The notes under the pieces: model-generated
Told to the model about the DNA's origin: nothing
What the model saw: only the letters and a program-made list of their open reading frames with translations
Databases searched by the model: none
Program-made: the position numbers and the translations under genes
Shown here: in pieces, positions 11,380-23,664 of the stretch
How positions within the stretch are numbered: the first letter of the stretch is position 1
How the letters are laid out: every line of letters starts with the position of its first letter
NCBI RefSeq assembly: GCF_016406325.1
Contig: NZ_CP066370.1
Location: 1-64,000 of the forward strand
Direction: 5' to 3'
Length of the DNA stretch: 64,000 bases
Source: Shewanella putrefaciens
GTDB lineage: Bacteria; Pseudomonadota; Gammaproteobacteria; Enterobacterales; Shewanellaceae

Positions 11380-14300
11380 TTAGATTTTCTCAAAGAAAAA
11401 CGGCTTACGCTGTTCTTTATCCCCATTAAGCTTATTCATAGTCTCTGCATTGAATAATTTACCATTCACCATAGTATAAGTGACTTTGTCGGTGACCCTA
11501 ATGTCGGCTAATGGATCACCATCTATAACGATCAAGTCTGCGAGCTTACCTTCTTTGATTGAGCCAAGCTGATGCTCCAAGCCAAAGGTTGTCGCCGGAT
11601 TAATGGTGGCCGTTTTTAATACCTCCATATTGCTCATGCCGCCTTGGGCAAACATCCACATTTCCCAGTGTGCCGCTAAACCCTCTCGTTGGCCGTGAGC
11701 GCCAATATTAGGATGAACCCCTAACTTATTGAGCTCATTAGCTACGTTGGCAACATTGAAATGATTATAGTGACTATCGGGCGCATGCGGGCGTCGCATT
11801 GATCTGGCTTGTAAAATATCGGCGGGGACATACATGGATAGGCGTGGATGCGCCCATACATCGGTTTTATCGTACCAGTAGTTTTCACCAGAAATACCAC
11901 CATAGGCGACCACTAAGGTTGGCGTGTAACCAACTTGAGTCTGGCTCCAAAACTGTTTGATATCGTTATAGATTGAACCAACGGGGAGCGAGTGCTCAAC
12001 CGTGGTATGGCCATCGGCGATCATGCTTAAATTATGTTGCAGCAAACTGCCACCTTCTGGGACAACCATCATTTCAAGTTCACGCGCAGCGGCTATGACT
12101 TGTTGCCTTTGATTACGGCGTGGTTGGTTATAACTTTTTACACTAAATGCCCCGACTTTTTTAAGGCGTTCAAGATGGAATTTGGCATCATCCAGCGAGT
12201 CGATATGTGACGTGTAACCCGGTGCATTGGCTCCATAAAGTATGGTGCCGGTGGAGAATATGCGTGGGCCAACGATATTGCCTGCTTTCTGTTGTTCGGA
12301 CGCGGCAAAGATTTCTGTGGTGTCATTCGATGGATCGTGAATCGTAGTCACGCCTAAAGATAATCCAGAGTAGAGCGCCCAGTTCTGTTGTGGCACGATT
12401 TCATCATCCGCTTGCGGTCCATGGGCGTGGGCATCGAATAGTCCTGGCATAATGGATTTGCCTTTGATGTCGATGATCTGCGCATCCTTAGGAATCGCAA
12501 CATTGGCATCGCCTACGGCGACAATATGATTGTCTTTAACTATGACCACACCATTATCAATTACCTGGTCATTTTCCATGGTAATCACTTTACCACCTAT
12601 AAACGCGATTGTTCCACGTGGAACATCGGCCTTTTCGGTAAAGCCTAAATCGATAATGCTTGGTTGTGCCTTTTCATCTTTGTTGCGATATTGAGTGTCA
12701 ACCTTGGCTTGATAAAGTTCGGGGCCAAGCGTCCAATATAGTTGGTCGCTTTTACTGTTCCAACTGATACTTTCGCCCGCACGGGCACTCAATTGGCTTA
12801 CGGGTAGATTGCTGGCATTGGGACCAATCTCAACTGTCTCACCGTGTTTAGCAAAAGGCGTTACCCAAACCTTAAAACGTTCGGCAAAGGCGAGTTGTTC
12901 ACCATCGGGTGAAACCCTAAATTCAGTTGCATGTTTGCTGCTGTAATGAACCCGTTTATCGAAGCCGTCTAAGTTGATGGATGATAACTGCGGCGTTTCA
13001 TCTTCGCTGCTATTCATAAAAAAGACGCGATCGGCATTGGCACCGAATTGGGCTTGATAGCCATCTGAACTGATCTTCTTATTTTGTTTGGTTTTTAAAT
13101 CGGCTTTGTACAGGCCGGGTTCCTGTGACCAAGTTTTTGGGGTGAGGTTACCGCCTTGAGTTTTACGATACACTACGAGTTCACCATCGGGTGAAAATGT
13201 GGGTTCGACATACTTTCCTGGCTCAGATGTTAGCTGCTTAGGTTTGCCGCCTTTGGCGCTAATCACTTGTACAGTGCCTTGGTCTTGGTCATTCCAAGTA
13301 GTGAAAACAATATTTTTACCATCGCGCGACCATTGTGGATAAAGCTCTGCGATATTTTTATCCAGTTCTGTTAAGCGTGACATCTTGCCGTCGGGTAAGG
13401 ATTTTAACCAAATTTTGCCAAGAGCTTCGAAGGCGACTTTGCTGCCATCAGGAGAGACCTGCGCCATACGTAGCATTTTTACATCAAAAACGTCTTTATC
13501 TATATCTTGCTTAAAGCGTACCGAGGGCTGTACTGCTAACTCGGTTTTTACACTGAAGGGAATATCTGTGAGTGTCTTATTGGCAACATTCAGGCGATTA
13601 ATTTTTCCCTTAGCCCAGAAGAAAATATCCTTGTTATCTTGTGTCCATGCCATTGTTGGATAGACGCCATGAATCGCCCAAGTCTCTTGCATATCACGGT
13701 CAAGTTCGCCAAACAGCTTAGTCGTCTCTCCCGACTTAAGGTCGAGTAGGTAGAGTGATGACTGAAAATCATCGCGCTTAATATAGGCGAGCTTAGTGCC
13801 GTCTGGGCTTGGCGTTGGCCGAATGGCACCACCTGTGCCTTCAATCAAGATCTCAATCTCACCAGTTTGAGTATCGTAACGTTTGATTTTGTAGATACCG
13901 TTGACTGAATCCTTTGAGTAATGGAAGGTTTTACCCGGCGTGTCATCTTGGCTAAAGTAGATATAGCGCCCATCGGGTGAATATGCGGGTTCACCTAAAT
14001 CTTTCTCATCATTTGGACGTTCGGTCAGTTTGACGCCTTCGCCCCCCGCAACGTGGTATAGCCACACTTCGCCCGCACCTAAACTGCGGCTGGCGGTAAA
14101 GTGCTTACGGGCAACCAGATACTGGGAGTCTGGGCTCCAAGCTGGACTGTTTAGCAGCCTAAAGGTTTCTTGGGTAACGGTTCTTGGATTTTTACCATCG
14201 GCATCCATAATCCAAATGTTATCACCACCATCGCCATCGGACGTAAAAGCAATGTGCTTGCCATCTGGGCTATAGACGGGCTGCATCTGCCAAGCTATGC

Positions 14301-14568
14301 CTTGGGCCAATGGCTTAGCTTCACCGCCTGTTACTGGAATTTGGTAGATGTCACCAAGTAAGTCGAAGACGATATGCTTACCATCTGGACTGACACTCAA
14401 GTTCATCCAAGTACCTTCATTAACATCAACTTTGACTTGCTCTAAGGGAGCATTCGCTGGAGCGTTAACATGCCAAGTCGATTCTTTCGTTTCTGTGGCG
14501 TTAACTGCGAAGGTATTCATCCCAAGAGTGAGGGCAATATAAAGCGGGGTAAGTTTAGCGTTCAACAT
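11380..14568 (-). CDS. Periplasmic TolB-like propeller-amidohydrolase fusion protein
   Basis: This 1062-residue protein has an N-terminal signal peptide (about 1-24, cleavage near FAVNA). It then has a long array of TolB/WD40-like propeller repeats: VSPDGKHIVF, YSPDGKHIAF, YSPDGRYIYF, VSPDGSKVAF, FSPDGELVVY, VSPDGEQLAF. From about residue 655 it is an amidohydrolase-superfamily domain with the metal-binding motif GLFDAHAHG, later VEHS, and a C-terminal GSIKEGKLADLIVIDGDP. The family architecture is known but the substrate is not; a secreted peptide or imide hydrolase is one guess. It is a single gene. One parS-type palindrome lies inside its coding sequence. Confidence 0.88.
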   Translation of the reverse strand: MLNAKLTPLYIALTLGMNTFAVNATETKESTWHVNAPANAPLEQVKVDVNEGTWMNLSVSPDGKHIVFDLLGDIYQIPVTGGEAKPLAQGIAWQMQPVYSPDGKHIAFTSDGDGGDNIWIMDADGKNPRTVTQETFRLLNSPAWSPDSQYLVARKHFTASRSLGAGEVWLYHVAGGEGVKLTERPNDEKDLGEPAYSPDGRYIYFSQDDTPGKTFHYSKDSVNGIYKIKRYDTQTGEIEILIEGTGGAIRPTPSPDGTKLAYIKRDDFQSSLYLLDLKSGETTKLFGELDRDMQETWAIHGVYPTMAWTQDNKDIFFWAKGKINRLNVANKTLTDIPFSVKTELAVQPSVRFKQDIDKDVFDVKMLRMAQVSPDGSKVAFEALGKIWLKSLPDGKMSRLTELDKNIAELYPQWSRDGKNIVFTTWNDQDQGTVQVISAKGGKPKQLTSEPGKYVEPTFSPDGELVVYRKTQGGNLTPKTWSQEPGLYKADLKTKQNKKISSDGYQAQFGANADRVFFMNSSEDETPQLSSINLDGFDKRVHYSSKHATEFRVSPDGEQLAFAERFKVWVTPFAKHGETVEIGPNASNLPVSQLSARAGESISWNSKSDQLYWTLGPELYQAKVDTQYRNKDEKAQPSIIDLGFTEKADVPRGTIAFIGGKVITMENDQVIDNGVVIVKDNHIVAVGDANVAIPKDAQIIDIKGKSIMPGLFDAHAHGPQADDEIVPQQNWALYSGLSLGVTTIHDPSNDTTEIFAASEQQKAGNIVGPRIFSTGTILYGANAPGYTSHIDSLDDAKFHLERLKKVGAFSVKSYNQPRRNQRQQVIAAARELEMMVVPEGGSLLQHNLSMIADGHTTVEHSLPVGSIYNDIKQFWSQTQVGYTPTLVVAYGGISGENYWYDKTDVWAHPRLSMYVPADILQARSMRRPHAPDSHYNHFNVANVANELNKLGVHPNIGAHGQREGLAAHWEMWMFAQGGMSNMEVLKTATINPATTFGLEHQLGSIKEGKLADLIVIDGDPLADIRVTDKVTYTMVNGKLFNAETMNKLNGDKEQRKPFFFEKI
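12610..12625. promoter_or_regulatory. parS: parS-type ParB site inside the amidohydrolase gene
   Basis: TGTTCCACGTGGAACA occurs here exactly, a second perfect copy of the 16-base palindrome found at 11336. It is intragenic. The flanking sequence does not extend the symmetry, so it is a plain ParB site candidate with no terminator look. Confidence 0.82.
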
Positions 14569-14789
14569 GTCACTTCCTGTTATCGTTTTTATGGATTACA
14601 TGATCCGTATTAATCACAAGATAAAGTTTTGTTAATACTTGGTGTAGTTATCGCATAAATAGGTAGGAAGGAAAACGTAAATACTGTTTCAATTAGTGAT
14701 CAGAGAAAAATACGAGCGGATAGGAGGCTATATAGTAAGCCAAGTTAGAGACTTGGCTGTAGTTTGAGTCTTGTGCAGAATATACCCAT

Positions 14790-15242
14790 TTATGAGAGTG
14801 ATTCAGTGACTAACGTGACTGTATCGCCCTGATGGATCATCGCGCCCACGATGACTCGGCAAGTTACACCACCGCGCCAATCGGGAGAAAGTGCAGCCTC
14901 TAAACCAATATGGGCCACTTCCATTTTTTTACAGGGATCTGTCTCACCCGTGATTTCAAGTAGTAACTCACCAATCTGCAAATGTTTACCAACATCAGCA
15001 CTGCTAAATACCAGACCATCAACGAATAGATTTGCTCTGCGAGTCGTCCAAGGTAAATCTACATTGATACTTTGGCATGCAATCAGCCATTGCTGTTTGG
15101 ATAGTACTGTGACTTGGCGTTTGCCAGGGCGGCCAAATATATCTTTTTCGACACCGCTGAGTTGGGTGACATTGGCGTACAGAACTTCATTCATTAAGCC
15201 ATTCTTTACAGTTTTATAGGCAATCCCCAGCAGCTTTGGCAT
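14790..15242 (-). CDS. MOSC domain-containing protein
   Basis: MOSC domains bind molybdenum cofactor or a related sulfur carrier and occur in cofactor sulfurases and YiiM-type proteins. This 150-residue protein is essentially one MOSC domain. It shows the opening VLYANVTQLSGVEKD, the middle DLPWTTRRANLFVDGL and LQIGELLLEITGETDPCKKM with the conserved Cys, and the end GGVTCRVIVGAMIHQGD. It is much shorter than YiiM or YcbX. It sits 43 bases downstream of tusA on the same strand. A shared role in sulfur transfer is an inference from position. Confidence 0.8.
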   Translation of the reverse strand: MPKLLGIAYKTVKNGLMNEVLYANVTQLSGVEKDIFGRPGKRQVTVLSKQQWLIACQSINVDLPWTTRRANLFVDGLVFSSADVGKHLQIGELLLEITGETDPCKKMEVAHIGLEAALSPDWRGGVTCRVIVGAMIHQGDTVTLVTESLS

Positions 15243-15285
15243 AGCATCATATCCTCTGTTTACTGTTTAATGACAGGTATACGAC

Positions 15286-15531
15286 CTAAAGTCCTTTTTT
15301 GATCAAATATTGGTATGGCGTTTGAGCCGTTTCGCTGGCGATAAGGGTGTGGTCCATAAACTCACAAAAGCTGGGAATATCGCGAGTTGTTGCTGGATCA
15401 TCGGCAATGATGAGCAGTGTCTCACCAGCAGCCATTTGTCTTACTGTTTTACGCACCATCATTACAGGCTCTGGGCAGCGTAAACCTAGGGCATCGAGTT
15501 TATGCTGTGCGTTTGAGAAAGCGTCGTTCAT
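15286..15531 (-). CDS. tusA: Sulfur carrier protein TusA
   Basis: TusA takes sulfur from the cysteine desulfurase IscS and passes it on for tRNA 2-thiouridine synthesis and molybdenum cofactor metabolism. The 81-residue product contains the signature [17 protein letters not shown] with the active Cys in the CPEP motif, and the [18 protein letters not shown] region, both standard for the family. Length equals that of E. coli TusA. The MOSC gene follows on the same strand. Confidence 0.95.
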   Translation of the reverse strand: MNDAFSNAQHKLDALGLRCPEPVMMVRKTVRQMAAGETLLIIADDPATTRDIPSFCEFMDHTLIASETAQTPYQYLIKKGL

Positions 15532-15656
15532 ATTACCTCTACAGAACGGTCAAACAGAATTGGCTAATGTTACTCTAGCGATCATGATAAACCAAGCTGG
15601 CTATTTGAATTTGTGATAGGTATTAAGGTGCTTATATTTTGATATTGTTTGATTGA

Positions 15657-15672
15657 TGTTTCACGTGGAACA
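15657..15672. promoter_or_regulatory. parS: parS-type ParB site between tusA and fadA
   Basis: TGTTTCACGTGGAACA differs by one base from the perfect palindromes at 11336 and 12610 and keeps the central CACGTG. It is intergenic, ahead of tusA and 90 bases past the fadA stop. This is the third site in about 4.4 kb, which supports a ParB-loading cluster near the origin. Confidence 0.78.
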
Positions 15673-15702
15673 TCTGCATATATGTCAGAGCTATTGATAT
15701 AA

Positions 15703-15728
15703 AAATGCCGGAAATTAATTCCGGCATT
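15703..15728 (-). terminator. Terminator of fadBA
   Basis: AATGCCGGAA and TTCCGGCATT form a ten-pair stem. On the minus strand it is followed by TTTTT-rich sequence, 34 bases past the fadA stop. Confidence 0.82.
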
Positions 15729-15761
15729 CTTTATCTACCAATGTAATAAATCGCAGGATGA

Positions 15762-16943
<1,182 letters not shown>

Positions 16944-16947
16944 CTAA

Positions 16948-19098
16948 TTAGGCTTGGTAGTAGCTACCGTTATTGGTGGCTTTTGTACGCATCGCATCTG
17001 TGACTTGATACAGACCGCCCAAGTGAGCATATTTGTCTGCTAAGGCCACAAAGCTTGCGACACCCATGGTATCCAAGTAACGGAACACGCCGCCTCTGAA
17101 TGGCGGGAAACCTAAGCCATAAACCAGGCCCATATCCGCTTCGGCAGGTGATGCGACAATGCCTTCTTCTAAACAGCGCACGGTTTCGATGATCATAGGG
17201 ATCATAGTACGGGCAATAATGTCATCGGCTTCAAAGGTTTTTAACTCGCCAAAGGCATCTTTCAATAGGCCGTAGCTCGTAGGATCGACATCTTTCTTCG
17301 GTTTGCCACGGCTATCAACTGAATAGACATAGAAACCTTTGCCATTTTTCTGGCCAAGGCGCTTGTTCTCAAACATCACATCAATCGCGTCGGTACCAGA
17401 TTTACCCATACGATCAGGGAAACCTTCAGCCATTACTGCTTGGGCATGGTGACCTGTGTCTAAACCCACTACGTCGAGTAGGTAAGCTGGGCCCATTGGC
17501 CAACCAAATTGTTTTTCCATAACTTTGTCGATTGCAGCAAAGTCGCCACCTTCGGCAAGTAGGCCGTTAAAGCCTGCAAAGTAAGGGAAGAGTACGCGGT
17601 TAACGAAGAAGCCTGGGCAATCATTAACCACGATTGGGGTTTTGCCCATTTTGCTGGCGTAAGCCACAACAGAGGCTATGGTTTCTTCAGAGCTGTGCTC
17701 GCCACGGATAACTTCTACCAACGGCATTTTGTGCACTGGGTTGAAGAAATGCATACCGCAGAAACGCCCAGGTTTCTTCATGCTCTTAGCGAGCAAGTTG
17801 ATTGAAATCGTTGAGGTGTTTGACGCGATAATCGCATCTTCACTCACATAACCTTCAACTTCGGCTAAAACCTGTGCTTTAATTTTTGGATGTTCAACAA
17901 CGGCTTCAACGACGACATCACTGTGTTTGAGCGCAGCATAATCTAATGAAGGCGTGATGTTGTTCAGCACTTTGGCCATTTTTTCTGGCGTTGAACGGCC
18001 ACGAGCAACTTGCGCCGATAGCAGTTTGGCGACTTCATTGAGGCCTAAATCTAATGCTGGCTGGGCAATGTCTTTCATGACAATAGGTGTGCCTTTGCTG
18101 GCGCTTTGGTAGGCGATGCCGCCGCCCATAATGCCAGCACCTAATACGGCAGCGTTTTTCACTTCTTTGGCTAACTTACCCGCTTTTTTCGCTTTGCCTT
18201 TAACGAGTTGATCATTAAGGAAGATACCGATAAGCGCTTTAGCAACGTCAGTTTTAGCCAGTTTGATAAAGGCTTGATGCTCGATTTGGAGTGCTTCGGT
18301 GCGGCCTTTAGTCGATGCTTGCTCAATCACGCTTACTGCGGCCATTGGTGCTGGGTAGTGTTTACCCGCAACAGCAAACACCATGCCTTTAGCTGTGGTG
18401 AATGACATCATAGCTTCAAGTTTTGGCAGCGTTAGCGCAGACAGTTTGCGGTTACGACGTGCTTGCCAATCCAGCTTTTCAGTAACAGCGTCTTTGAGCA
18501 TTTGAATCGCAGCCGCTTCTAACGCTTCTGGCGCAACCACGGCATCCACAGCACCGACTTTCAGTGCATCTTCAGCGCGTTGGTCTTTACCTGTGGTGAT
18601 CCACTCGAGTGCGTTATCTGCACCAATTACACGAGGCAGGCGAACCGTGCCGCCAAAGCCTGGGATGATGCCGAGTTTAGTTTCAGGTAAACCGATTTTG
18701 GCTGTGGTATCTGCGATACGGAAATCCGTTGCCAGAATGGTTTCACAGCCGCCACCTAAGGCAAAGCCTTTGATTGCAGATGCGGTTGGGAAAGGTAAGT
18801 CTTCGAGTTTGTTGAAGACAGCGTTGGCTTGTTCAACCCAAGAGAGCAGTACGGCGTCATCTTGTGCAAATAGGCCTAAAAATTCGGTAATGTCGGCACC
18901 CACAATAAAGGTATCTTTACTTGAGGTCAGTACTAATGCTTTGATATTGGAATTTTGCTTGATGCTGTCTAATGCCGCATCGAGCGAGGCGAGGGTTTCT
19001 CTGTCGAATTTGTTCACCGAACCAGGTGCGTTAAAGCACAGCTTGGCAATATTATCCTCGAGTAACTCAACTTGAATTGTAGGACTTTGGTAGATCAT
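16948..19098 (-). CDS. fadB: Multifunctional fatty acid oxidation complex alpha subunit
   Basis: FadB carries enoyl-CoA hydratase, isomerase and 3-hydroxyacyl-CoA dehydrogenase activities. The 716-residue product has an N-terminal crotonase domain ([37 protein letters not shown]), then a Rossmann NAD domain beginning [18 protein letters not shown], the [15 protein letters not shown] motif and [16 protein letters not shown], and C-terminal dehydrogenase repeats. It is first in the fadBA operon. The 490-base upstream gap to pepQ carries candidate operator sites. Confidence 0.98.
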   Translation of the reverse strand: MIYQSPTIQVELLEDNIAKLCFNAPGSVNKFDRETLASLDAALDSIKQNSNIKALVLTSSKDTFIVGADITEFLGLFAQDDAVLLSWVEQANAVFNKLEDLPFPTASAIKGFALGGGCETILATDFRIADTTAKIGLPETKLGIIPGFGGTVRLPRVIGADNALEWITTGKDQRAEDALKVGAVDAVVAPEALEAAAIQMLKDAVTEKLDWQARRNRKLSALTLPKLEAMMSFTTAKGMVFAVAGKHYPAPMAAVSVIEQASTKGRTEALQIEHQAFIKLAKTDVAKALIGIFLNDQLVKGKAKKAGKLAKEVKNAAVLGAGIMGGGIAYQSASKGTPIVMKDIAQPALDLGLNEVAKLLSAQVARGRSTPEKMAKVLNNITPSLDYAALKHSDVVVEAVVEHPKIKAQVLAEVEGYVSEDAIIASNTSTISINLLAKSMKKPGRFCGMHFFNPVHKMPLVEVIRGEHSSEETIASVVAYASKMGKTPIVVNDCPGFFVNRVLFPYFAGFNGLLAEGGDFAAIDKVMEKQFGWPMGPAYLLDVVGLDTGHHAQAVMAEGFPDRMGKSGTDAIDVMFENKRLGQKNGKGFYVYSVDSRGKPKKDVDPTSYGLLKDAFGELKTFEADDIIARTMIPMIIETVRCLEEGIVASPAEADMGLVYGLGFPPFRGGVFRYLDTMGVASFVALADKYAHLGGLYQVTDAMRTKATNNGSYYQA

Positions 19099-19242
19099 TG
19101 CTTGCTTCCTTTTGGCTTAAAAGTGATACCCACCATTATGTGTTGGTGCTAGTACGACTCTCTATCTCACAGCAGCTTCGGCCATCATTTGACCAGTTGT
19201 GTGCCAGTGTGCTTCGAAATTCGATAAATTACAACACCCAAT

Positions 19243-19258
19243 TTAAACGACTGTTTAA
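19243..19258. promoter_or_regulatory. Inverted repeat, candidate fatty-acid regulator operator upstream of fadB
   Basis: TTAAAC and GTTTAA form a perfect inverted repeat with a four-base spacer. The AAAC-N4-GTTT core resembles operators of the TetR-family fatty acid regulator PsrA. The site lies about 145 bases upstream of fadB. Identity of the regulator is inference. Confidence 0.45.
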
Positions 19259-19289
19259 TTTCTTGTCGGCTAGAGTGATTTTTCACCTT

Positions 19290-19305
19290 TGTGATACACT
19301 GCACA
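19290..19305. promoter_or_regulatory. Candidate CRP site between fadB and pepQ
   Basis: TGTGATACACTGCACA fits the CRP consensus TGTGA-N6-TCACA with one mismatch. CRP control of fadBA is known in E. coli; here it is inferred from the site. Confidence 0.42.
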
Positions 19306-19585
19306 GAGTGTAGAACACCTAGAATGCGTTAAATCACTTTGCGGATAAATAGGTCTTTATGGCTGTTTTCCTTAGACGTTTAAACGCTGTAGCCATGCTA
19401 GGGTTGAATAGAATTATTAAAAATAATCATGATGTTATCGCTTTAATGTTCTTTATTCAGCAGCCATGTATTTTAGATTGAGTGACAGTTTAACGTTTTG
19501 ATTGAATCTGTTGTTCATGATCAGATTAAGATTATGTGGGCAAATTTGGCTCATAATATTAACTTTTATTCATTGCAGGAGATGA

Positions 19586-20911
<1,326 letters not shown>

Positions 20912-20937
20912 TCATAGGGCAAGTTTAGGACGATCTT

Positions 20938-21552
20938 GTGCTCGAAAGTTACCTTATCCCGAGTGAAAATATTCAGATTGAAGAAGAGATAAAGCATAGC
21001 CGCTTTATCTCTTTTATCTTTCATTGCGATAGTATTGATAAATTAAAGTTAGTGCTCACTGACATAAAGCGTGATTATCCCGGCGCAAGCCACTACTGCT
21101 ATGCTTTTATCGCTGGCGCACCAATCGACACCGTATTGATTGGCTCAAGTGATGACGGTGAACCCGCTGGCAGTGCTGGCCGCCCTATGCTCGCTGTTTT
21201 ACAAGGTGCAAATATTGGTGAAGTTGCTGCTGTGGTTGTGCGCTATTATGGCGGTACTAAACTTGGTGTGGGAGGCTTAGTTCGAGCCTATACTTCTGGT
21301 TTAAGACTTGGATTGACCAAGCTATCAATGCAAACAAAGCAGCTGCGTTATCCTGCAAGGCTACAGTGTGACTACTCGCAACTAAGGGATGTAGAATATT
21401 CATTACAGCAAGTTGATGCCGTTATGATCAATAAGCAGTTTGCTGAAGTTGTCTATATTGAGTTTGAAATAGGAAAGCAACAACAAGAAAGGTTCAGTGA
21501 ATTATTGATGACCTTGAGCCAAGGCAGCTTAAGTGCCGAGTTTGAACTGTGA
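20938..21552 (+). CDS. yigZ: YigZ/IMPACT family protein
   Basis: YigZ belongs to the UPF0029/IMPACT family; in eukaryotes the relative modulates the GCN2 stress kinase, while the bacterial role is unsettled. The 204-residue product has the typical KHSRFISFIFHC near the N-terminus and the signature SSDDGEPAGSAGRPML followed by VVVRYYGGTKLGVGGLVRAY. It starts with GTG at 20938, with AGGA seven bases upstream. Position after pepQ and before trkH repeats the E. coli order pepQ-yigZ-trkH-hemG. Confidence 0.93.
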   Translation: MLESYLIPSENIQIEEEIKHSRFISFIFHCDSIDKLKLVLTDIKRDYPGASHYCYAFIAGAPIDTVLIGSSDDGEPAGSAGRPMLAVLQGANIGEVAAVVVRYYGGTKLGVGGLVRAYTSGLRLGLTKLSMQTKQLRYPARLQCDYSQLRDVEYSLQQVDAVMINKQFAEVVYIEFEIGKQQQERFSELLMTLSQGSLSAEFEL

Positions 21553-21629
21553 TGCCCGCGCAAATTATGCCAAAATAGCCAAAATGCTGAAAATACCTTT
21601 ACAGCCAATGGAATAATTGAACTCGCTTA

Positions 21630-23087
21630 ATGCAATATAAAACCATAATAAGAATAATAGGTCTATTAATCGGCTTATTTTCCATCACTATGCTGCCACC
21701 AGCACTGATCGCTATTTGGTATAACGATGGTGGCGGTACTGCATTTATCCAAGCCTTTTTTGTGAGTCTATTTATTGGTTTTTGGCTTTGGTATCCCAAT
21801 CGCCGCTGCAAAGAAGAGTTACGTACCCGAGAGGGTTTTTTGATTGTTGTATTATTTTGGACAGTACTGGGTTCTATAGGTTCCCTTCCATTTATTTTCT
21901 CTAATCAGCCAGATCTGAGTTGGACAGATAGTTTTTTTGAATCTTTTTCGGCGCTGACCACGACTGGGGCGACAGTGATTGTTGGTCTTGACTCCTTGCC
22001 CAAAGCTATTCTGTTTTATCGGCACATGCTGCAATGGCTCGGTGGTATGGGGATCATTGTGCTTGCTGTGGCTATTTTACCTGTACTTGGTGTTGGGGGG
22101 ATGCAGCTTTATCGTGCTGAAATCCCAGGGCCTGTGAAAGACAGTAAGATGACACCTAGGATAGCTGAAACAGCTAAAGCACTGTGGTATATCTATTTAC
22201 TGTTAACGATCTCCTGTGCTGGCGCCTATTGGTTGGCAGGAATGAGTATTTTTGATGCAATTTGTCATTCTTTTTCAACCATAGCCATTGGTGGCTTTTC
22301 GACCCATGATGCCAGTATGGGCTATTTCGATAGTCCTGTGATCAATCTGATTTGTGTGTTCTTTCTAATTGTCTCTGCGGTTAACTTTAGCGTGCATTTT
22401 GCGGCATTTTCGCGGCGAGGTATTAACGTTAAAGTGTATTTTAAAGATACTGAATTTAAAATGCTGGTGGCGATTCAACTTATTCTTACCGCGATTTGTT
22501 TTCTGACGCTTTATCATTCTGGTATTTATGAATCACCCGAAGAAACCTTAGATCAGGCGCTGTTTCAAGCAGTTTCTGTGGCGACAACGGCTGGATTCGG
22601 TACGGATAGCTTTCATATGTGGCCGCTATTTTTACCGATGTTATTAATATTCTCGAGCTTTATTGGTGGTTGTGGCGGTTCAACTGCGGGGGGGATTAAA
22701 GTTATCCGGGTGATTTTGCTGCTGTTACAGGGGTCGCGCGAATTGAAACGACTCGTTCACCCGAAGGCGATGTTTTCAATTAGGATTGGTTCTAAGGCTT
22801 TACCTGACCGTGTTGTCGATGCTGTATGGGGATTCTTTTCTGCCTATGCGCTAGTGTTTGTGATTTGTATGCTTGCACTGATGGCGATGGGTTTAGATGA
22901 TATTACCGCTTTTAGTGCTACCGCGGCTTGCTTAAACAACCTTGGCCCAGGTTTAGGTGAGGTGGCGAGTAATTACGCCAGTATCGGTGATGGAGCAAAG
23001 TGGGTGCTGGTGGTCGCGATGTTGTTTGGACGCCTCGAAGTCTTTACCTTACTGATTTTATTCACGCCAACCTTTTGGAAAAATTAA
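21630..23087 (+). CDS. trkH: Trk potassium uptake protein TrkH (first copy)
   Basis: TrkH is the ion-conducting inner-membrane subunit of Trk potassium uptake and needs cytoplasmic TrkA. The 485-residue product is highly hydrophobic, with four M1-P-M2 repeats. Selectivity-filter-type segments are visible as ALTTTGATV, AIGGFSTHD, ATTAGFGTD and CLNNLGPGLG. It ends FTPTFWKN. hemG follows after two bases, so they are probably co-translated, as in E. coli. A second TrkH is encoded at 24770-26212. Confidence 0.95.
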   Translation: MQYKTIIRIIGLLIGLFSITMLPPALIAIWYNDGGGTAFIQAFFVSLFIGFWLWYPNRRCKEELRTREGFLIVVLFWTVLGSIGSLPFIFSNQPDLSWTDSFFESFSALTTTGATVIVGLDSLPKAILFYRHMLQWLGGMGIIVLAVAILPVLGVGGMQLYRAEIPGPVKDSKMTPRIAETAKALWYIYLLLTISCAGAYWLAGMSIFDAICHSFSTIAIGGFSTHDASMGYFDSPVINLICVFFLIVSAVNFSVHFAAFSRRGINVKVYFKDTEFKMLVAIQLILTAICFLTLYHSGIYESPEETLDQALFQAVSVATTAGFGTDSFHMWPLFLPMLLIFSSFIGGCGGSTAGGIKVIRVILLLLQGSRELKRLVHPKAMFSIRIGSKALPDRVVDAVWGFFSAYALVFVICMLALMAMGLDDITAFSATAACLNNLGPGLGEVASNYASIGDGAKWVLVVAMLFGRLEVFTLLILFTPTFWKN

Positions 23088-23089
23088 AG

Positions 23090-23614
23090 ATGCAGACGTT
23101 AATAATCTACTCAACCATTGATGGCCAAACATTGGCAATCTGCCAAAAAATAAAACTGTTTGCAGAGCAGGCGGGAGAAAATGTTTCGCTAGTCACGTTA
23201 GAGCAGGCAGAAGCATTGAGTTTGGCTGATTTTGATAAAGTGTTGATCGGTGCCAGTATTCGCTATGGAAAATATAGGCCCGAGTTATATCAATTTGTTA
23301 ATCGTCACCATGCCGTATTAGATACCAAAATTAACGGATTTTTTTCCGTTAATGTTGTGGCACGCAAGCCCTTAAAAAATACCCCCGAAACCAATCCATA
23401 CATGCAAAAGTTTTTAAAACTTTCCCTATGGCAACCTCAGCACTTGGCGGTATTTGCAGGTAAGATTGATTATCCAAAGTACAGTTTCTTTGATCGCACT
23501 ATGATACGTTTTATTATGTGGATGACTAAAGGGCCGACCGATATTAACGGAACCTTTGAGTTTACCGATTGGGCTAAGGTTGATGCTTTTGGCACTGACT
23601 TTAGTCACCAGTAA
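23090..23614 (+). CDS. hemG: Menaquinone-dependent protoporphyrinogen IX dehydrogenase (first copy)
   Basis: HemG is a flavodoxin-like enzyme that oxidises protoporphyrinogen IX to protoporphyrin IX and passes electrons to quinones. I start at ATG 23090, two bases after trkH, giving 174 residues. The N-terminus MQTLIIYSTIDGQTLAIC is the FMN-phosphate loop region; SIRYGKYRPELYQFV, FFSVNVVARKP and MTKGPTDINGTFEFTDW are family signatures. The frame is open upstream inside trkH, but that part is not HemG-like. A second HemG-like gene lies at 24176. Confidence 0.93.
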   Translation: MQTLIIYSTIDGQTLAICQKIKLFAEQAGENVSLVTLEQAEALSLADFDKVLIGASIRYGKYRPELYQFVNRHHAVLDTKINGFFSVNVVARKPLKNTPETNPYMQKFLKLSLWQPQHLAVFAGKIDYPKYSFFDRTMIRFIMWMTKGPTDINGTFEFTDWAKVDAFGTDFSHQ

Positions 23615-23617
23615 AAA

Positions 23618-23660
23618 AAATTTAAGCCCCAAATCTTAAAATAGAGAGGGGCTTAAATTT
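23618..23660. terminator. Bidirectional terminator between hemG and the ArsR gene
   Basis: AAATTTAAGCCCC and GGGGCTTAAATTT form a 13-pair stem with a long A-rich loop between these convergent genes. A run of A just before it gives a U run on the minus strand. Confidence 0.75.
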
Positions 23661-23664
23661 AGCA

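Noticed and set aside
13334..13342. TGTGGATAA, a DnaA-box match
   Set aside because: It is inside the amidohydrolase coding sequence with no cluster or promoter near it, so it is probably chance.
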